Source: Chryseobacterium endalhagicum (GTDB lineage: Bacteria > Bacteroidota > Bacteroidia > Flavobacteriales > Weeksellaceae). Taken from it: DNA of 64,000 nucleotides. The stretch lies in assembly GCF_016745235.1 (NCBI RefSeq), contig NZ_JAELVM010000001.1, forward strand, positions 757,856-821,855. Reading direction: 5' to 3'. Made by a program: the position numbers and the translations under genes. Below, in pieces: positions 33,157 to 42,042 of the stretch. The notes under the pieces were generated by a model. It searched no databases. It was not told the origin of the DNA and saw nothing but the letters and a program-made list of their open reading frames with translations. How positions within the stretch are numbered: position 1 is the first letter of the stretch; each line of letters opens with the position of its first letter.

Positions 33157-35016
33157 TTATTTCAGAACTTCCACTTCAATAGAACTGTCATTATACACTT
33201 TGATAAAAGCTTTCGTATAATCTTCTTTCGTAGCGAAATTTGGATTGTCCATGAATTTTTGTGGGTTGATGGCAAAAAGCGGCCACCATGTGCTGCTGAT
33301 CTGAATCTGGATCTTGTGTCCTTTTTTGAAGGTGTGCACCACATCCTGCAGTCTGAAATTCACAGCAGTTTTTTGGTTTGGAACCAACGCTTCTCCCTTT
33401 TCTCTGGAATTTCTGAACCTTGCCGGCATAATCTCACTTCTTACCATCTGATGATAATTAGGATAGATCACACCGTCTTTCTTTTCTTTAGGTTTAAAAT
33501 CTTCAGGATAAACGTCAATCAGTTTTACCGCGAAATCCGCGTCGCTGGAAGAGCTGGCGATATTCAGTTTAGCCATGATTTCTCCTGCAAAGCTGATGTC
33601 TTCGGTTAAAACATCTGTGGTAAACGTTAAAACATCCGGTCTTCCCACTGCAAATCTCTGATCTTCGGACATATAATTTTTAGGTGTAAAACCATTGAAA
33701 TCTTTCAGGTTATCAGAACTTAGAACCGGATTGTTCGGGTCACTGTAATATTCCGAGAAGCCTTGTCCTGCAGAGTTTTTTAAAGTTCCATCCGTTAAAT
33801 AGAAATTGATTTTCTGAGCATTTTTAGGAGGATAAGAAGCAAATTCTTTCCATTCTTTTGCGCCTGTGTCATACATCAAAGCTTCCGGAAGTCCCGCATC
33901 TTCTTTTGTATTTCCTTTCAAATAATGATTGAAAAATTTAGTTTCAATATTCTTCTGGTAATACGTAGCAATACTATCCCCGAAATAGATCTGGTTATGG
34001 AAATGCTTCCCTTGTTCCTGTGCCCATGCGCCGTGAGAGAAAGGTCCCATGACAATTGTATTTTTAGCTTTTGGGCTTGTTTTTTCTATGGTCTTGTAAA
34101 TATTTAACGGCCCTGAAAGATCTTCTGCATCAAACCATCCGCCGACAGTCATTACCGCGTGGTTTACATTTTTCAAATAGGGAAGAAGATTTCTTTTCTG
34201 CCAGTATTCATCATAATTGGGATGGTTCATAATCTCGGTCATGAAGAAATTATTCTTGTAATACTTTTCATAGCCGTCTTTTAAAGTTCCCATATCTCTG
34301 TAAAACTTAAGACCGTCTTCAGAGGTCTGTTTTACGAAGGTATCCATATACCAGGCCTTGTTTTCAGGCTTCGTTTTCTGGATTCCGAAAACAGGGAACG
34401 TTCTGAAATAGCCAAGCATAAATCTGCCGTTGTGAAGAAAATCATCATTCCAGAAATCCGAAATTGGAGCCTGAGGCGATGAAGCTACCAAAGCAGGGTG
34501 TTGCGCCAATATGCCTACCGCAGTGTAAAATCCTGGGTATGAAGTTCCGTATTGGCCGGCCTTTCCGTTATTGTCTTTAATGTTTTTCAGAAGCCATTCT
34601 ATCGTGTCATACGTATCTGTACTTTCATCGATATCCTTTTTCGTTTTACGGTCTACCTGAGGTGTCATATTGGTGAAAGTCCCTTCACTCATGTATCTTC
34701 CGCGTACATCCTGGAATACGAAAATGTACTTATCCTTCATCAGATACTGGTTAGGTCCCAGTTTGGCTCTGTATTCATTCTCCCCGTAAGGAGCAATGCT
34801 GTAGCAGGTTCTCTGCATCAGGAAAGGATATTTGTTTTTATTGGAAATATCTTTCGGGATATACACCGAAGTGAAAAGTTTTACCCCGTCACGCATGGGG
34901 ATATAAAATTCTTTTTTGGTGAAATTATCCTTAACGAATGTATCTTTCTGGTCCGTAGCCTGCGCACTTCCAAGGATAAACAAGAAAATAAATAAAATTG
35001 AAATATGGATCTTCAT
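33157..35016 (-). CDS. Secreted CocE/NonD-family hydrolase (X-Pro dipeptidyl-peptidase-like)
   Basis: A 619-aa protein with a signal peptide (MKIHISILFIFLFILGSAQA). The alpha/beta-hydrolase domain has the nucleophile motif YGTSYPGFY, preceded by VFQDVRGRYMSEG, typical of CocE/S15 enzymes; later come VGGWFDAEDL and MGPFSHGAW (Asp and His of the triad). Residues ~400-619 are the C-terminal jelly-roll (FRLQDVVHTFKKGHKIQIQI). Members hydrolyse acyl esters, glutaryl-cephalosporins or X-Pro peptides. A periplasmic location is likely. Single gene. Confidence 0.92.
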   Translation of the reverse strand: MKIHISILFIFLFILGSAQATDQKDTFVKDNFTKKEFYIPMRDGVKLFTSVYIPKDISNKNKYPFLMQRTCYSIAPYGENEYRAKLGPNQYLMKDKYIFVFQDVRGRYMSEGTFTNMTPQVDRKTKKDIDESTDTYDTIEWLLKNIKDNNGKAGQYGTSYPGFYTAVGILAQHPALVASSPQAPISDFWNDDFLHNGRFMLGYFRTFPVFGIQKTKPENKAWYMDTFVKQTSEDGLKFYRDMGTLKDGYEKYYKNNFFMTEIMNHPNYDEYWQKRNLLPYLKNVNHAVMTVGGWFDAEDLSGPLNIYKTIEKTSPKAKNTIVMGPFSHGAWAQEQGKHFHNQIYFGDSIATYYQKNIETKFFNHYLKGNTKEDAGLPEALMYDTGAKEWKEFASYPPKNAQKINFYLTDGTLKNSAGQGFSEYYSDPNNPVLSSDNLKDFNGFTPKNYMSEDQRFAVGRPDVLTFTTDVLTEDISFAGEIMAKLNIASSSSDADFAVKLIDVYPEDFKPKEKKDGVIYPNYHQMVRSEIMPARFRNSREKGEALVPNQKTAVNFRLQDVVHTFKKGHKIQIQISSTWWPLFAINPQKFMDNPNFATKEDYTKAFIKVYNDSSIEVEVLK

Positions 35017-35143
35017 AAATAAAATTTACCGCTAATTTAGAAATAAAATAGCTCCGGTATACACATATATTCAATCTTTCAGCAGAAAAACAAGGAAAAA
35101 CAGTGTTGTAAATAAGCCGTTGAATTTTTCATCAGCGTAATCC

Positions 35144-35180
35144 GCAAAATCTGCGTGAGTTTTCATCGCGCAGATTTTGC
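35144..35180. repeat. CGCAGATTTTGC hairpin
   Basis: Perfect 12-base arms GCAAAATCTGCG and CGCAGATTTTGC around a 13-base loop, between two minus-strand genes. It is part of the CGCAGATTT repeat family seen at 24658, 26270 and 45001. Confidence 0.65.
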
Positions 35181-35229
35181 AGATCAGACAGATTTTTTAA
35201 TCATAATTTCAGGGAGGAAAGCTGTTCTC

Positions 35230-37992
35230 TTACAACTTCTTCCCTGCAAATTTGTTAAGCTTCATGCTGATGGAAAACATGATGTACCGCTTCAGAATAA
35301 GATCCTCACGGTCCTCAAAATACGCATTGGAAATGGTTCTTCTCACACTTTGATTCTGGTTCAGAACATCGTAGATCTTCATTTTTGCCGTGAACTGTTT
35401 ATTGAAGAATGAATATCCTAAACTCGTGTTCCAGAAGTAGAAATCCCTTTTAAAACCGGGAGCAATATTGGAATTTGTATTGTATTCAAAATCATTTCCG
35501 AAGACCAGCCTGCTTTTGAAAAGATAATTGGTAAGCTCGAGTTTCAGGGCCTGGCTGGCCGTGTTTACATTGTCGATGCTGTAGTTCGTGTATTTTGAAA
35601 AATTATAGCCCAGTCTGTAAGAAGGTTTAATGGTGAATTTATCCTTAAGTTCATACGTAAGATTGATCCCCGGATTCATGCTGTACGAGTCGCTGGTATA
35701 AAGCTGCCCGTTGATATATCCTTTATTGTAATTGTACTGCATGTTGAATCTCGGATTGATCGATACCTTGTTGTTTTTCCACTTAAAGCTTTTGCTGAAA
35801 CCACCTCCGGCATTGAAACTCTTGTTCCCGCTTATATTGTCATACGTAACGAGCTGTTTTCCCGAGCTGTCATACTTTGAATAATTCACAATATCATTAT
35901 CCCTGTAGGTAAAACCGATATTGAAATAATAACTCATGTTCTTCACCATATTGTAATTATTAAAATACAGATACGTGTTGTTCGTCCATGTGTTTTTAAG
36001 GTCCGGATTTCCGGTGTACGCGATCAGAGGATTGGTAGTATCCTCATAAGGCGTCAGCTGTTCTGCTCCCGGAATATTAAAATCGGCATAATTAAAAAGG
36101 CTTAATCTTTTGTTTTCAGCAAGCTCATACTGTACATTCAGGTTATATCCCGGAAGCGCAAAATTTTTCTGAAGACCGTAATTTTGTCCGTTAAAAACAG
36201 AATTCACTTTCATATCCGAAATATCAAGATTGACCGATGCCCACATATTGAATTTCTTCTTGTTAAGCTCAAAGGAAACCTCGGGTATGATCTTGTTAAT
36301 TTTCTGCCTCATACTGTTGGAAAGAGCGGTATTGTACTCTGAATACTGCCCGGTGGAGGTATCAAAATCGTTGACATTTCTGAAATCTCTTGAAGCGTTT
36401 GAACTGTAATTTACTTCAAAGCTCACGGATGCAGAATCGGAAACCGGCTCCGTATATCCCGCTCCGAAGCTGTACATATTGTTCTGGCTTTTGTTTCTGG
36501 CGAGCTGATTTCTGTTGTCATTCGGGTCCGAGCTCTGGTAAAATGTCGTTTGAGAACGGTTAAGATTATCGCTGTTGGACTCAGAGATGGTTCCGCTCAT
36601 TTTTGCATTCATGGAACGTCCCTTTTTTCTGAATTTTTTTGAAAAATAAATGGATGGATTGAATGAATTGTTTTCCGAATCTGTACTTGTATAAGAATCA
36701 CTTTCGTTCAGAAGGGTATTATCTTTAAATGTTGTGGACTTCGAATTGTTGAAACTGAAACTTTTAGAATGGGTGAATCTTGGTGAAATATAAACACTCG
36801 TCAGAGAATCCAGATTGATTCTTGCCGAAGTATCAAAACTGTACTGCTTGTTTTCGCTTTCCCCGTTGGTTTCTGAATTTGTCTTCAATGTAAATTCAGG
36901 CAGCAGGGTCGTTCTGGAAACTTTCGACCTTGTTTCCATATTGGAATCCGAATGCATCAGGCTGAACGAATCCAGATCCGCATCTTTTCCCAGTTTATCG
37001 CTGTAGTTGAAACCAATGGTAGTGGATCTTTGAATTCCTTTAGCATTTCCGCCGCCCTGATTGTAATAGGTGGTATTTCCCACCGTAGAAACAGAGCCGC
37101 CCTGCATCATCCAGGAATTCCGGCCATTTCCCATACTGTCGAAAACCTCATCATTGGAAAACCCCTGCGAATTGATATTATTCGAAGAGGCGAGGAGGCT
37201 GATTTTGGTGTCATTTTTAAAATAACTTACAAGTCCGCTGCCTTCATATCGTTTATCTGAACCGTATCCCAGTGTTACTCTGGAGATCAGTCCTTTATTT
37301 TTCTTTTCATCAATATTGAAATTGATGGTGGTATTATTGGATTTTGCTGTTTTTCCGCTCAGTTCTTCCTCTTTGGTTTTAGTGGTGGTAAACTGGATGT
37401 TTTTAATGATATCAGCAGGAAGGTTTTGCAGGGCAATTTTGCCGTCTTTATCAAAGAAAGGCTTTCCGTTGATCATGATCTGATCCACTTCCTTTCCGTT
37501 AACAGTAATTTTTCCGTCATTATTCACTTCTACACCAGGAATCTGTTTCAGAAGTTCCTCGATTTTACTGTCAGGACGTACTTTGATGGAAGAAGCATTG
37601 AATTCTATGGTGTCTTTCTTGATCTTTACCGGAGAAACCGTGATCTTCACTTCATCAATGCTCGTTACTTTGTTTTTTTCCAGCTCAATATCTCCCAAAG
37701 TCAGCGACTGGCTGATTTTTTCCAGTTTTTTAGAATAGGACTGTAATTTGTCAGCATCTATTTTTAAAAGGGAAGGCTCATTCAGACCATCTGTTTTCAG
37801 GGAGAATTTCCCTTCTTTATTGGTCGCTGTATAATTGATGATGGAGGAGTCTTTTTCTTTCAGAAGATAAACCGTAGCGTTTTCTACAGGTTTTTTGTCA
37901 GGATCCGATACTTTCCCGTCGATATGCAGACTTTGGGCATGCAGGATAAAAACCGTAAATGCCAGCATCAGCATCGATAATATTTTCTTCAT
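35230..37992 (-). CDS. Large outer-membrane beta-barrel receptor (TonB-receptor-like)
   Basis: A 920-aa protein: signal peptide (MKKILSMLMLAFTVFILHAQ), carboxypeptidase-like regulatory domain (residues ~22-110, GKVSDPDKKPVENATVYLLK), then a plug-like segment (IEELLKQIPGVEVNNDGKIT, VDQIMINGKPFFD) and a long barrel with many Asn/Ser-rich loops. The plug is degenerate compared with classical receptors, and the whole matches the OMP_b-brl_3 group of Bacteroidota. The terminal region YIMFSISMKLNKF is a plausible last strand. The substrate is unknown. No SusD partner is present. Confidence 0.88.
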   Translation of the reverse strand: MKKILSMLMLAFTVFILHAQSLHIDGKVSDPDKKPVENATVYLLKEKDSSIINYTATNKEGKFSLKTDGLNEPSLLKIDADKLQSYSKKLEKISQSLTLGDIELEKNKVTSIDEVKITVSPVKIKKDTIEFNASSIKVRPDSKIEELLKQIPGVEVNNDGKITVNGKEVDQIMINGKPFFDKDGKIALQNLPADIIKNIQFTTTKTKEEELSGKTAKSNNTTINFNIDEKKNKGLISRVTLGYGSDKRYEGSGLVSYFKNDTKISLLASSNNINSQGFSNDEVFDSMGNGRNSWMMQGGSVSTVGNTTYYNQGGGNAKGIQRSTTIGFNYSDKLGKDADLDSFSLMHSDSNMETRSKVSRTTLLPEFTLKTNSETNGESENKQYSFDTSARINLDSLTSVYISPRFTHSKSFSFNNSKSTTFKDNTLLNESDSYTSTDSENNSFNPSIYFSKKFRKKGRSMNAKMSGTISESNSDNLNRSQTTFYQSSDPNDNRNQLARNKSQNNMYSFGAGYTEPVSDSASVSFEVNYSSNASRDFRNVNDFDTSTGQYSEYNTALSNSMRQKINKIIPEVSFELNKKKFNMWASVNLDISDMKVNSVFNGQNYGLQKNFALPGYNLNVQYELAENKRLSLFNYADFNIPGAEQLTPYEDTTNPLIAYTGNPDLKNTWTNNTYLYFNNYNMVKNMSYYFNIGFTYRDNDIVNYSKYDSSGKQLVTYDNISGNKSFNAGGGFSKSFKWKNNKVSINPRFNMQYNYNKGYINGQLYTSDSYSMNPGINLTYELKDKFTIKPSYRLGYNFSKYTNYSIDNVNTASQALKLELTNYLFKSRLVFGNDFEYNTNSNIAPGFKRDFYFWNTSLGYSFFNKQFTAKMKIYDVLNQNQSVRRTISNAYFEDREDLILKRYIMFSISMKLNKFAGKKL

Positions 37993-38025
37993 GAAACAGC
38001 TGTTTTTTTAAGGCGTAAAAGTATA

Positions 38026-38055
38026 AAAAAAACATCCCCGATCGGGGATGTTTCG
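38026..38055 (-). terminator. Terminator after the BON gene pair
   Basis: Perfect palindrome ACATCCCCGATCGGGGATGT with a T run on the minus-strand transcript. Confidence 0.75.
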
Positions 38056-38089
38056 TAAATATTTGTTGAAGATTTAATTATCGGAATAA

Positions 38090-38509
38090 TTAAGCTCTTA
38101 AATATCTTGAATACGCATAGCCTTCCTGGCCGTCGTCAGTTTTTACTTTCCACCAGTCATCAGAAGTCTGCTCAATCAATGTTACGGATGAACCTTTTGC
38201 AGCTTTTCCTACTACAGCAGCCTCAGTAGACGGCTCTTGTCTGATGTTCAGGTTAGAATCTTCAGTAGCAACCGTTAAAGCAGCACCAGCAGCCAATCCG
38301 GCTACCTGCACGTCGATATTGATATCTGAAGCTGAATAGGTAGAATCAATAGTTCCCAAAGCATTCCATACGGCATCTTTTGCTGCTGTATTGGAAGCAC
38401 TTCCTGAAACATAAAGAATACCATCCTGCTCCTGAACCTGAAGGTTAGAAATTCCCGCAGACTGTGCAGCTGAAACTACACTTGAATATTTATCTTGTAA
38501 TGTGCTCAT
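38090..38509 (-). CDS. BON domain plus SH3b domain protein
   Basis: A 139-aa protein. Residues 1-~70 look like a BON domain (GISNLQVQEQDGILYVSGSA), and residues ~78-139 like a bacterial SH3 domain (LNIRQEPSTEAAVVGKAAKG, WWKVKTDDGQEGYAYSRYL). No signal peptide is seen. BON domains bind membranes or peptidoglycan-associated proteins, and SH3b domains often bind cell-wall peptides. It starts 7 bp after the stop of the BON lipoprotein, so the two are co-expressed and probably act together in envelope maintenance (inference). Confidence 0.85.
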   Translation of the reverse strand: MSTLQDKYSSVVSAAQSAGISNLQVQEQDGILYVSGSASNTAAKDAVWNALGTIDSTYSASDINIDVQVAGLAAGAALTVATEDSNLNIRQEPSTEAAVVGKAAKGSSVTLIEQTSDDWWKVKTDDGQEGYAYSRYLRA

Positions 38510-38516
38510 CTTAAAA

Positions 38517-39005
38517 TTATTTTACCACTAAATTATTGTTATACTTTCCGATTTTCAAAGCATCTACAGATTCTTTGATTTTTCTGGCCTGAAGACCTGA
38601 AACATTTCCTGTAAGCGTAAGCTGTCCGTTTACAACCTCTACTTTTACAGAAGGGAAATCTTTAACAGCATCCTGAACTTTTTTCTGAACTGCAGGATCT
38701 ACAGCAGATGTTGTTTCCACTGGTGCAGCAGTAACAGGAGCAGCTATAGTAGACATGTCCATTACTTCTTTTACTCCAGTGATCGCTTTTAATTTTGCAA
38801 TCATGGCATCTTTAGACTGCTGGTCAGCGAAAGTTCCGCTTAGGTGAGCTACTCCTTCTTTTACTTCTACAGAAGCATTGGGATTAGAAGTTACCACAGT
38901 TGTAGCCTGAGTCTGAAGATCGGCGTCAGAAACTTTCTTTTTACAAGAAACCGCTCCAAAAGATATAGCTACAGCTAATGCAGCCATTGCGATAGTTTTT
39001 TTCAT
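38517..39005 (-). CDS. BON-domain lipoprotein
   Basis: A 162-aa protein; the start at MKKTIAMAALAVAISFGAVS opens a lipoprotein signal ending AVSCKKK. Two BON-like repeats follow, with NPNASVEVKEGVAHLSGTFA and VKVEVVNGQLTLTGNVSGLQ, separated by an Ala/Pro/Val-rich linker. The architecture resembles OsmY, a stress-induced periplasmic protein. Upstream DNA is AT-rich. It forms an operon with the BON-SH3b gene. Confidence 0.88.
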   Translation of the reverse strand: MKKTIAMAALAVAISFGAVSCKKKVSDADLQTQATTVVTSNPNASVEVKEGVAHLSGTFADQQSKDAMIAKLKAITGVKEVMDMSTIAAPVTAAPVETTSAVDPAVQKKVQDAVKDFPSVKVEVVNGQLTLTGNVSGLQARKIKESVDALKIGKYNNNLVVK

Positions 39006-39200
39006 AGTTGTATATTTATTAATGTTGTTAATACAATCAAATGTAATAATAAAATTTGTACCAAAAGAATAAAAACTCAACAAATGTTTTTTAAATTTTT
39101 TACAATATTTTCAAAATCAGGGATTTAATTTTAATGTATTATAAACTTAATTTAAACTTAACCCAATTCGGGCAAAATAGTGTACCAATTGAAAAACTAT

Positions 39201-39208
39201 TATATTTG
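39201..39208 (+). promoter_or_regulatory. TAnnTTTG box before the symporter gene
   Basis: TATATTTG, 19 bases upstream of the ATG at 39228; no TTTG at the right distance. Confidence 0.4.
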
Positions 39209-39227
39209 TGCGAATTGAACTATATAT

Positions 39228-40478
39228 ATGAAAGGACAGAATAAACTTTTTATTGCCATTATCGTTGCGCTTCTTCTGGGAGTAGGAATCGGAGGTGTGG
39301 TACACGTACAGTATCCTGAAAGTGCGGAACCATTTTCCAAAAATATCAAACTGCTGGGAACCGTATTTATCAGGCTCGTACAGATGATCATCGCGCCGCT
39401 GGTTTTCACCACTCTTGTGGTGGGAATTGCCAAAATGAGCGATATCAAAATGATCGGGAGAGTAGGAACGAAAGCAATGCTGTGGTTTATTACCGCTTCC
39501 CTGGTTTCTCTTTTTATAGGATTGGTGCTGGTGAACTGGCTGGAGCCGGGACATGTGACCAAACTGCCTATCCAGGATGCTGCTGCTGCTGAAGATCTTC
39601 TGAAAAGCAGTAAAGGTTTCTCTCTGGAAGATTTCGTAAAACATATGATCCCTAAAAGTTTATTTGAAGCTTTTGCGACCAATGAGGTACTTCAGATTGT
39701 GGTTTTTTCCATTATGTTTGGAGTTGCTCTTGCCAATTTAGGGGAAGAATATTCGAAGCCGGTGGTTAAGCTTTTTGATATTATTGCCCATGCCATCCTT
39801 AAAATGGTAGGGTATATTATGTGGTTTGCTCCTCTTGGTGTTTTAGGATCCATTGCCGCAGTAGTAGCGATGAATGGATTTGAGATATTTAAAGTCTACG
39901 CTGTTTATCTGAGAGACTTTTTCTTTGCATTAGGCGTTCTTTGGCTTGTGCTTCTGTTAGTAGGTTACCTGATCCTTGGAAACCGTCTTTTTGAACTGTT
40001 GAGAAGAATTAAAGCTCCATTACTGATCGCTTTTTCTACCACAAGTTCAGAAGCTGTATTCCCGAAACTGGTGGAAGAGCTTGAGAAATTCGGATGTAAT
40101 AACAGGGTAGTATCTTTTATCCTGCCTTTAGGATATTCATTTAACCTGGACGGAAGTATGATGTATATGACGTTTGCTTCTATCTTTATTGCCCAGATCT
40201 ACGGTATTGAAATGGAAATCGGCCAGCAGATCACCATGCTTCTTGTACTGATGCTTACTTCAAAAGGGATTGCAGGGGTTCCGAGAGCTTCTCTGGTAAT
40301 CATTGTAGCGACATGTTCTATGTTCGGAATTCCGCCGGAAGGGATTGCTTTGATTCTTCCGATTGACCACTTCTGTGATATGGGAAGAAGTATGACGAAT
40401 GTATTAGGAAATGCACTGGCTACCTCAGCTGTTTCCAAGTGGGAAGGCCAGCTTGAAAATACGCCTCAGGAAGTTTAA
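39228..40478 (+). CDS. Dicarboxylate/amino acid:cation symporter (DAACS family)
   Basis: A 416-aa protein with eight or so transmembrane segments. Family motifs: IRLVQMIIAPLVFTTLV near the start, the serine-rich re-entrant loop IAFSTTSSEAVFP, YSFNLDGSMMYMT (substrate/cation motif NLDGS), and LPIDHFCDMGRSMTNVLGN. It imports glutamate/aspartate or C4-dicarboxylates with H+ or Na+ at the inner membrane. The next gene begins 6 bp after its stop. Confidence 0.95.
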   Translation: MKGQNKLFIAIIVALLLGVGIGGVVHVQYPESAEPFSKNIKLLGTVFIRLVQMIIAPLVFTTLVVGIAKMSDIKMIGRVGTKAMLWFITASLVSLFIGLVLVNWLEPGHVTKLPIQDAAAAEDLLKSSKGFSLEDFVKHMIPKSLFEAFATNEVLQIVVFSIMFGVALANLGEEYSKPVVKLFDIIAHAILKMVGYIMWFAPLGVLGSIAAVVAMNGFEIFKVYAVYLRDFFFALGVLWLVLLLVGYLILGNRLFELLRRIKAPLLIAFSTTSSEAVFPKLVEELEKFGCNNRVVSFILPLGYSFNLDGSMMYMTFASIFIAQIYGIEMEIGQQITMLLVLMLTSKGIAGVPRASLVIIVATCSMFGIPPEGIALILPIDHFCDMGRSMTNVLGNALATSAVSKWEGQLENTPQEV

Positions 40479-40484
40479 TCACTG

Positions 40485-41207
40485 ATGAAAGAGCAGGATT
40501 TGCAGGTTTATCAAAAAGATATTCTGGAAAAAGGTTTTGCAGTCATCAATTCGGTGTTTACGGATCGTGAAATTGAAAAGATAGCAGAAACCATTCAAAA
40601 GACTGATAGTTCCACGGAAAATTTCAGAAAGTCTGATGATCTTTTTGCTGTAAGACAGTTTTTAAAAGAAGTTCCGGAGGTTAAAGATCTTGTGTTTAAT
40701 GAAAACGTTAAAACCATTGTCAGAGAGCTTTTCGGGGAAAGATATTTTGCGGTAAAAAGCATTTATTTTGACAAACCGGAAACTTCAAACTGGTATGTGG
40801 CCTATCATCAGGATCTGACGATTTCAGTAGATAAAAAACTGGAAATGCAGGGCTTCGGACCATGGACCACCAAGAAAAACCAGTTTGCGGTGCAGCCGCC
40901 TCTGCCTGTTCTTGAAAATATTTATACCATCCGGATTCATCTGGATGATACCGATGAGCATAACGGGGCGCTTAAAGTGGTCCCGGGATCTCACGCCAAA
41001 GGAATCTACAGACCGGAAACCATTGACTGGAATACGGAAACTGAAGAAATCTGTCATGTGAAAAAAGGAGGAGTTATGATCATGAAACCTTTGACCCTTC
41101 ACGGTTCAAACAGAACAACGGACGGAAGGAGAAGAAGAGTGATCCATATAGAATTTTCTGATATGGAACTGCCACAGGAACTGCAGTGGTCTGAAAAATT
41201 GAATTAA
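40485..41207 (+). CDS. Phytanoyl-CoA dioxygenase family protein
   Basis: A 240-aa Fe(II)/2-oxoglutarate oxygenase. The facial triad is the HxD in VAYHQDLTIS and His in TLHGSNRTTDGRRRRVIH, where the Arg run is the 2-oxoglutarate anchor. GALKVVPGSHAKG is the conserved PhyH strand. The substrate is unknown; bacterial members hydroxylate varied small molecules. It follows the symporter by 6 bp and precedes a membrane protein by 14 bp, suggesting a three-gene operon. Confidence 0.9.
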   Translation: MKEQDLQVYQKDILEKGFAVINSVFTDREIEKIAETIQKTDSSTENFRKSDDLFAVRQFLKEVPEVKDLVFNENVKTIVRELFGERYFAVKSIYFDKPETSNWYVAYHQDLTISVDKKLEMQGFGPWTTKKNQFAVQPPLPVLENIYTIRIHLDDTDEHNGALKVVPGSHAKGIYRPETIDWNTETEEICHVKKGGVMIMKPLTLHGSNRTTDGRRRRVIHIEFSDMELPQELQWSEKLN

Positions 41208-41221
41208 AATCCAACATTAAA

Positions 41222-41815
41222 ATGGGACCAGACGAAGATCAATTTCCGGTCATTGACTCAAAAATTTCTAAAGGCTTGACTTTGGCCATTAAAGTTTTTT
41301 TTTCAATATTCGCCGTACTGACACCGCTGATGACGATCTTGATGGCATGGCTTACTGTGGATTCCAATATTAAGATGGAACTGAAAGTTTTAATAGTTCT
41401 ATTGGCGATACTCATTGCTGCAGGATTTATCTGGCTTCTGATTACAAAAATAAAAGAAAAACCAGGCCCGAAGATAATCCGGACAGCGGTTGACAGAACG
41501 GGAATTCATCATTACAGCCATCAGGGTTTAGTAAAGTCAATATTGTATACTCAACTGATGCCCAATCCTGAGAACGGAAAATATGACGTTTTTATACCTC
41601 TTGATCAGACCGATACCAATATGGATTTGTGTTATTATGTATTTGATGATCTATCCGATAAAGTTGTAATCAGATCATTATTTCTGGAAGGTGATTTTGT
41701 CATTACTAATGGAAATTCATTAAAAAAACATTTCATAAAAGGAATTACCTTTTTCAGGCCCGATCTGAAAATTTCGCCGGGTGTTCTGGAATTGTATAAA
41801 CTGGAAAGAAATTGA
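41222..41815 (+). CDS. Membrane protein of unknown function
   Basis: A 197-aa protein with two N-terminal transmembrane helices: LAIKVFFSIFAVLTPLMTIL and VLIVLLAILIAAGFIWLLI. A hydrophilic C-terminal domain of ~110 residues follows (VDRTGIHHYSHQGLVKSILY, VIRSLFLEGDFVITNG). I do not recognise the family. It is the last gene of the symporter-oxygenase unit and ends just before a strong terminator. Confidence 0.75.
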   Translation: MGPDEDQFPVIDSKISKGLTLAIKVFFSIFAVLTPLMTILMAWLTVDSNIKMELKVLIVLLAILIAAGFIWLLITKIKEKPGPKIIRTAVDRTGIHHYSHQGLVKSILYTQLMPNPENGKYDVFIPLDQTDTNMDLCYYVFDDLSDKVVIRSLFLEGDFVITNGNSLKKHFIKGITFFRPDLKISPGVLELYKLERN

Positions 41816-41826
41816 TAAACAACAAT

Positions 41827-41870
41827 AAAAAAACACTGCACTTCGGAAAATTCGAAGTGCAGTGTTTTTT
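41827..41870 (+). terminator. Strong intrinsic terminator
   Basis: Arms of 18 bases, AAAAAACACTGCACTTCG and its complement, with a 7-base loop and T tail; perfect pairing. Confidence 0.85.
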
Positions 41871-41876
41871 TGGTTA

Positions 41877-42033
41877 GGAAGCAAGAGGAGGGAAGCTGGA
41901 AGTTATTGTTGCCAATCTACTTCTGATAGTCATTTTATAGATTTTTAATCCAATGAATTTTCAAAAGTTAATAAACCGTGATTCAGTCATCTTCGGACTT
42001 CTATTAACTTCCAGCTTCCCTCCTCTGGCTTCC
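41877..42033. repeat. 157-bp element with 29-bp inverted ends, copy 2 of GGAAGCTGGAAG family
   Basis: Left arm 41877-41905 and right arm 42005-42033 pair at 28 of 29 positions; the core of the arm reads GAGGGAAGCTGGAAGTTA. The 99-bp centre has no open frame. Related to 18604-18761. Confidence 0.85.
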
Positions 42034-42042
42034 TTTCCCAAT

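Noticed and set aside
39006..39083. Longer N-terminus for the BON lipoprotein
   Set aside because: It would put 26 residues ahead of a clean signal peptide; the internal Met is preferred.
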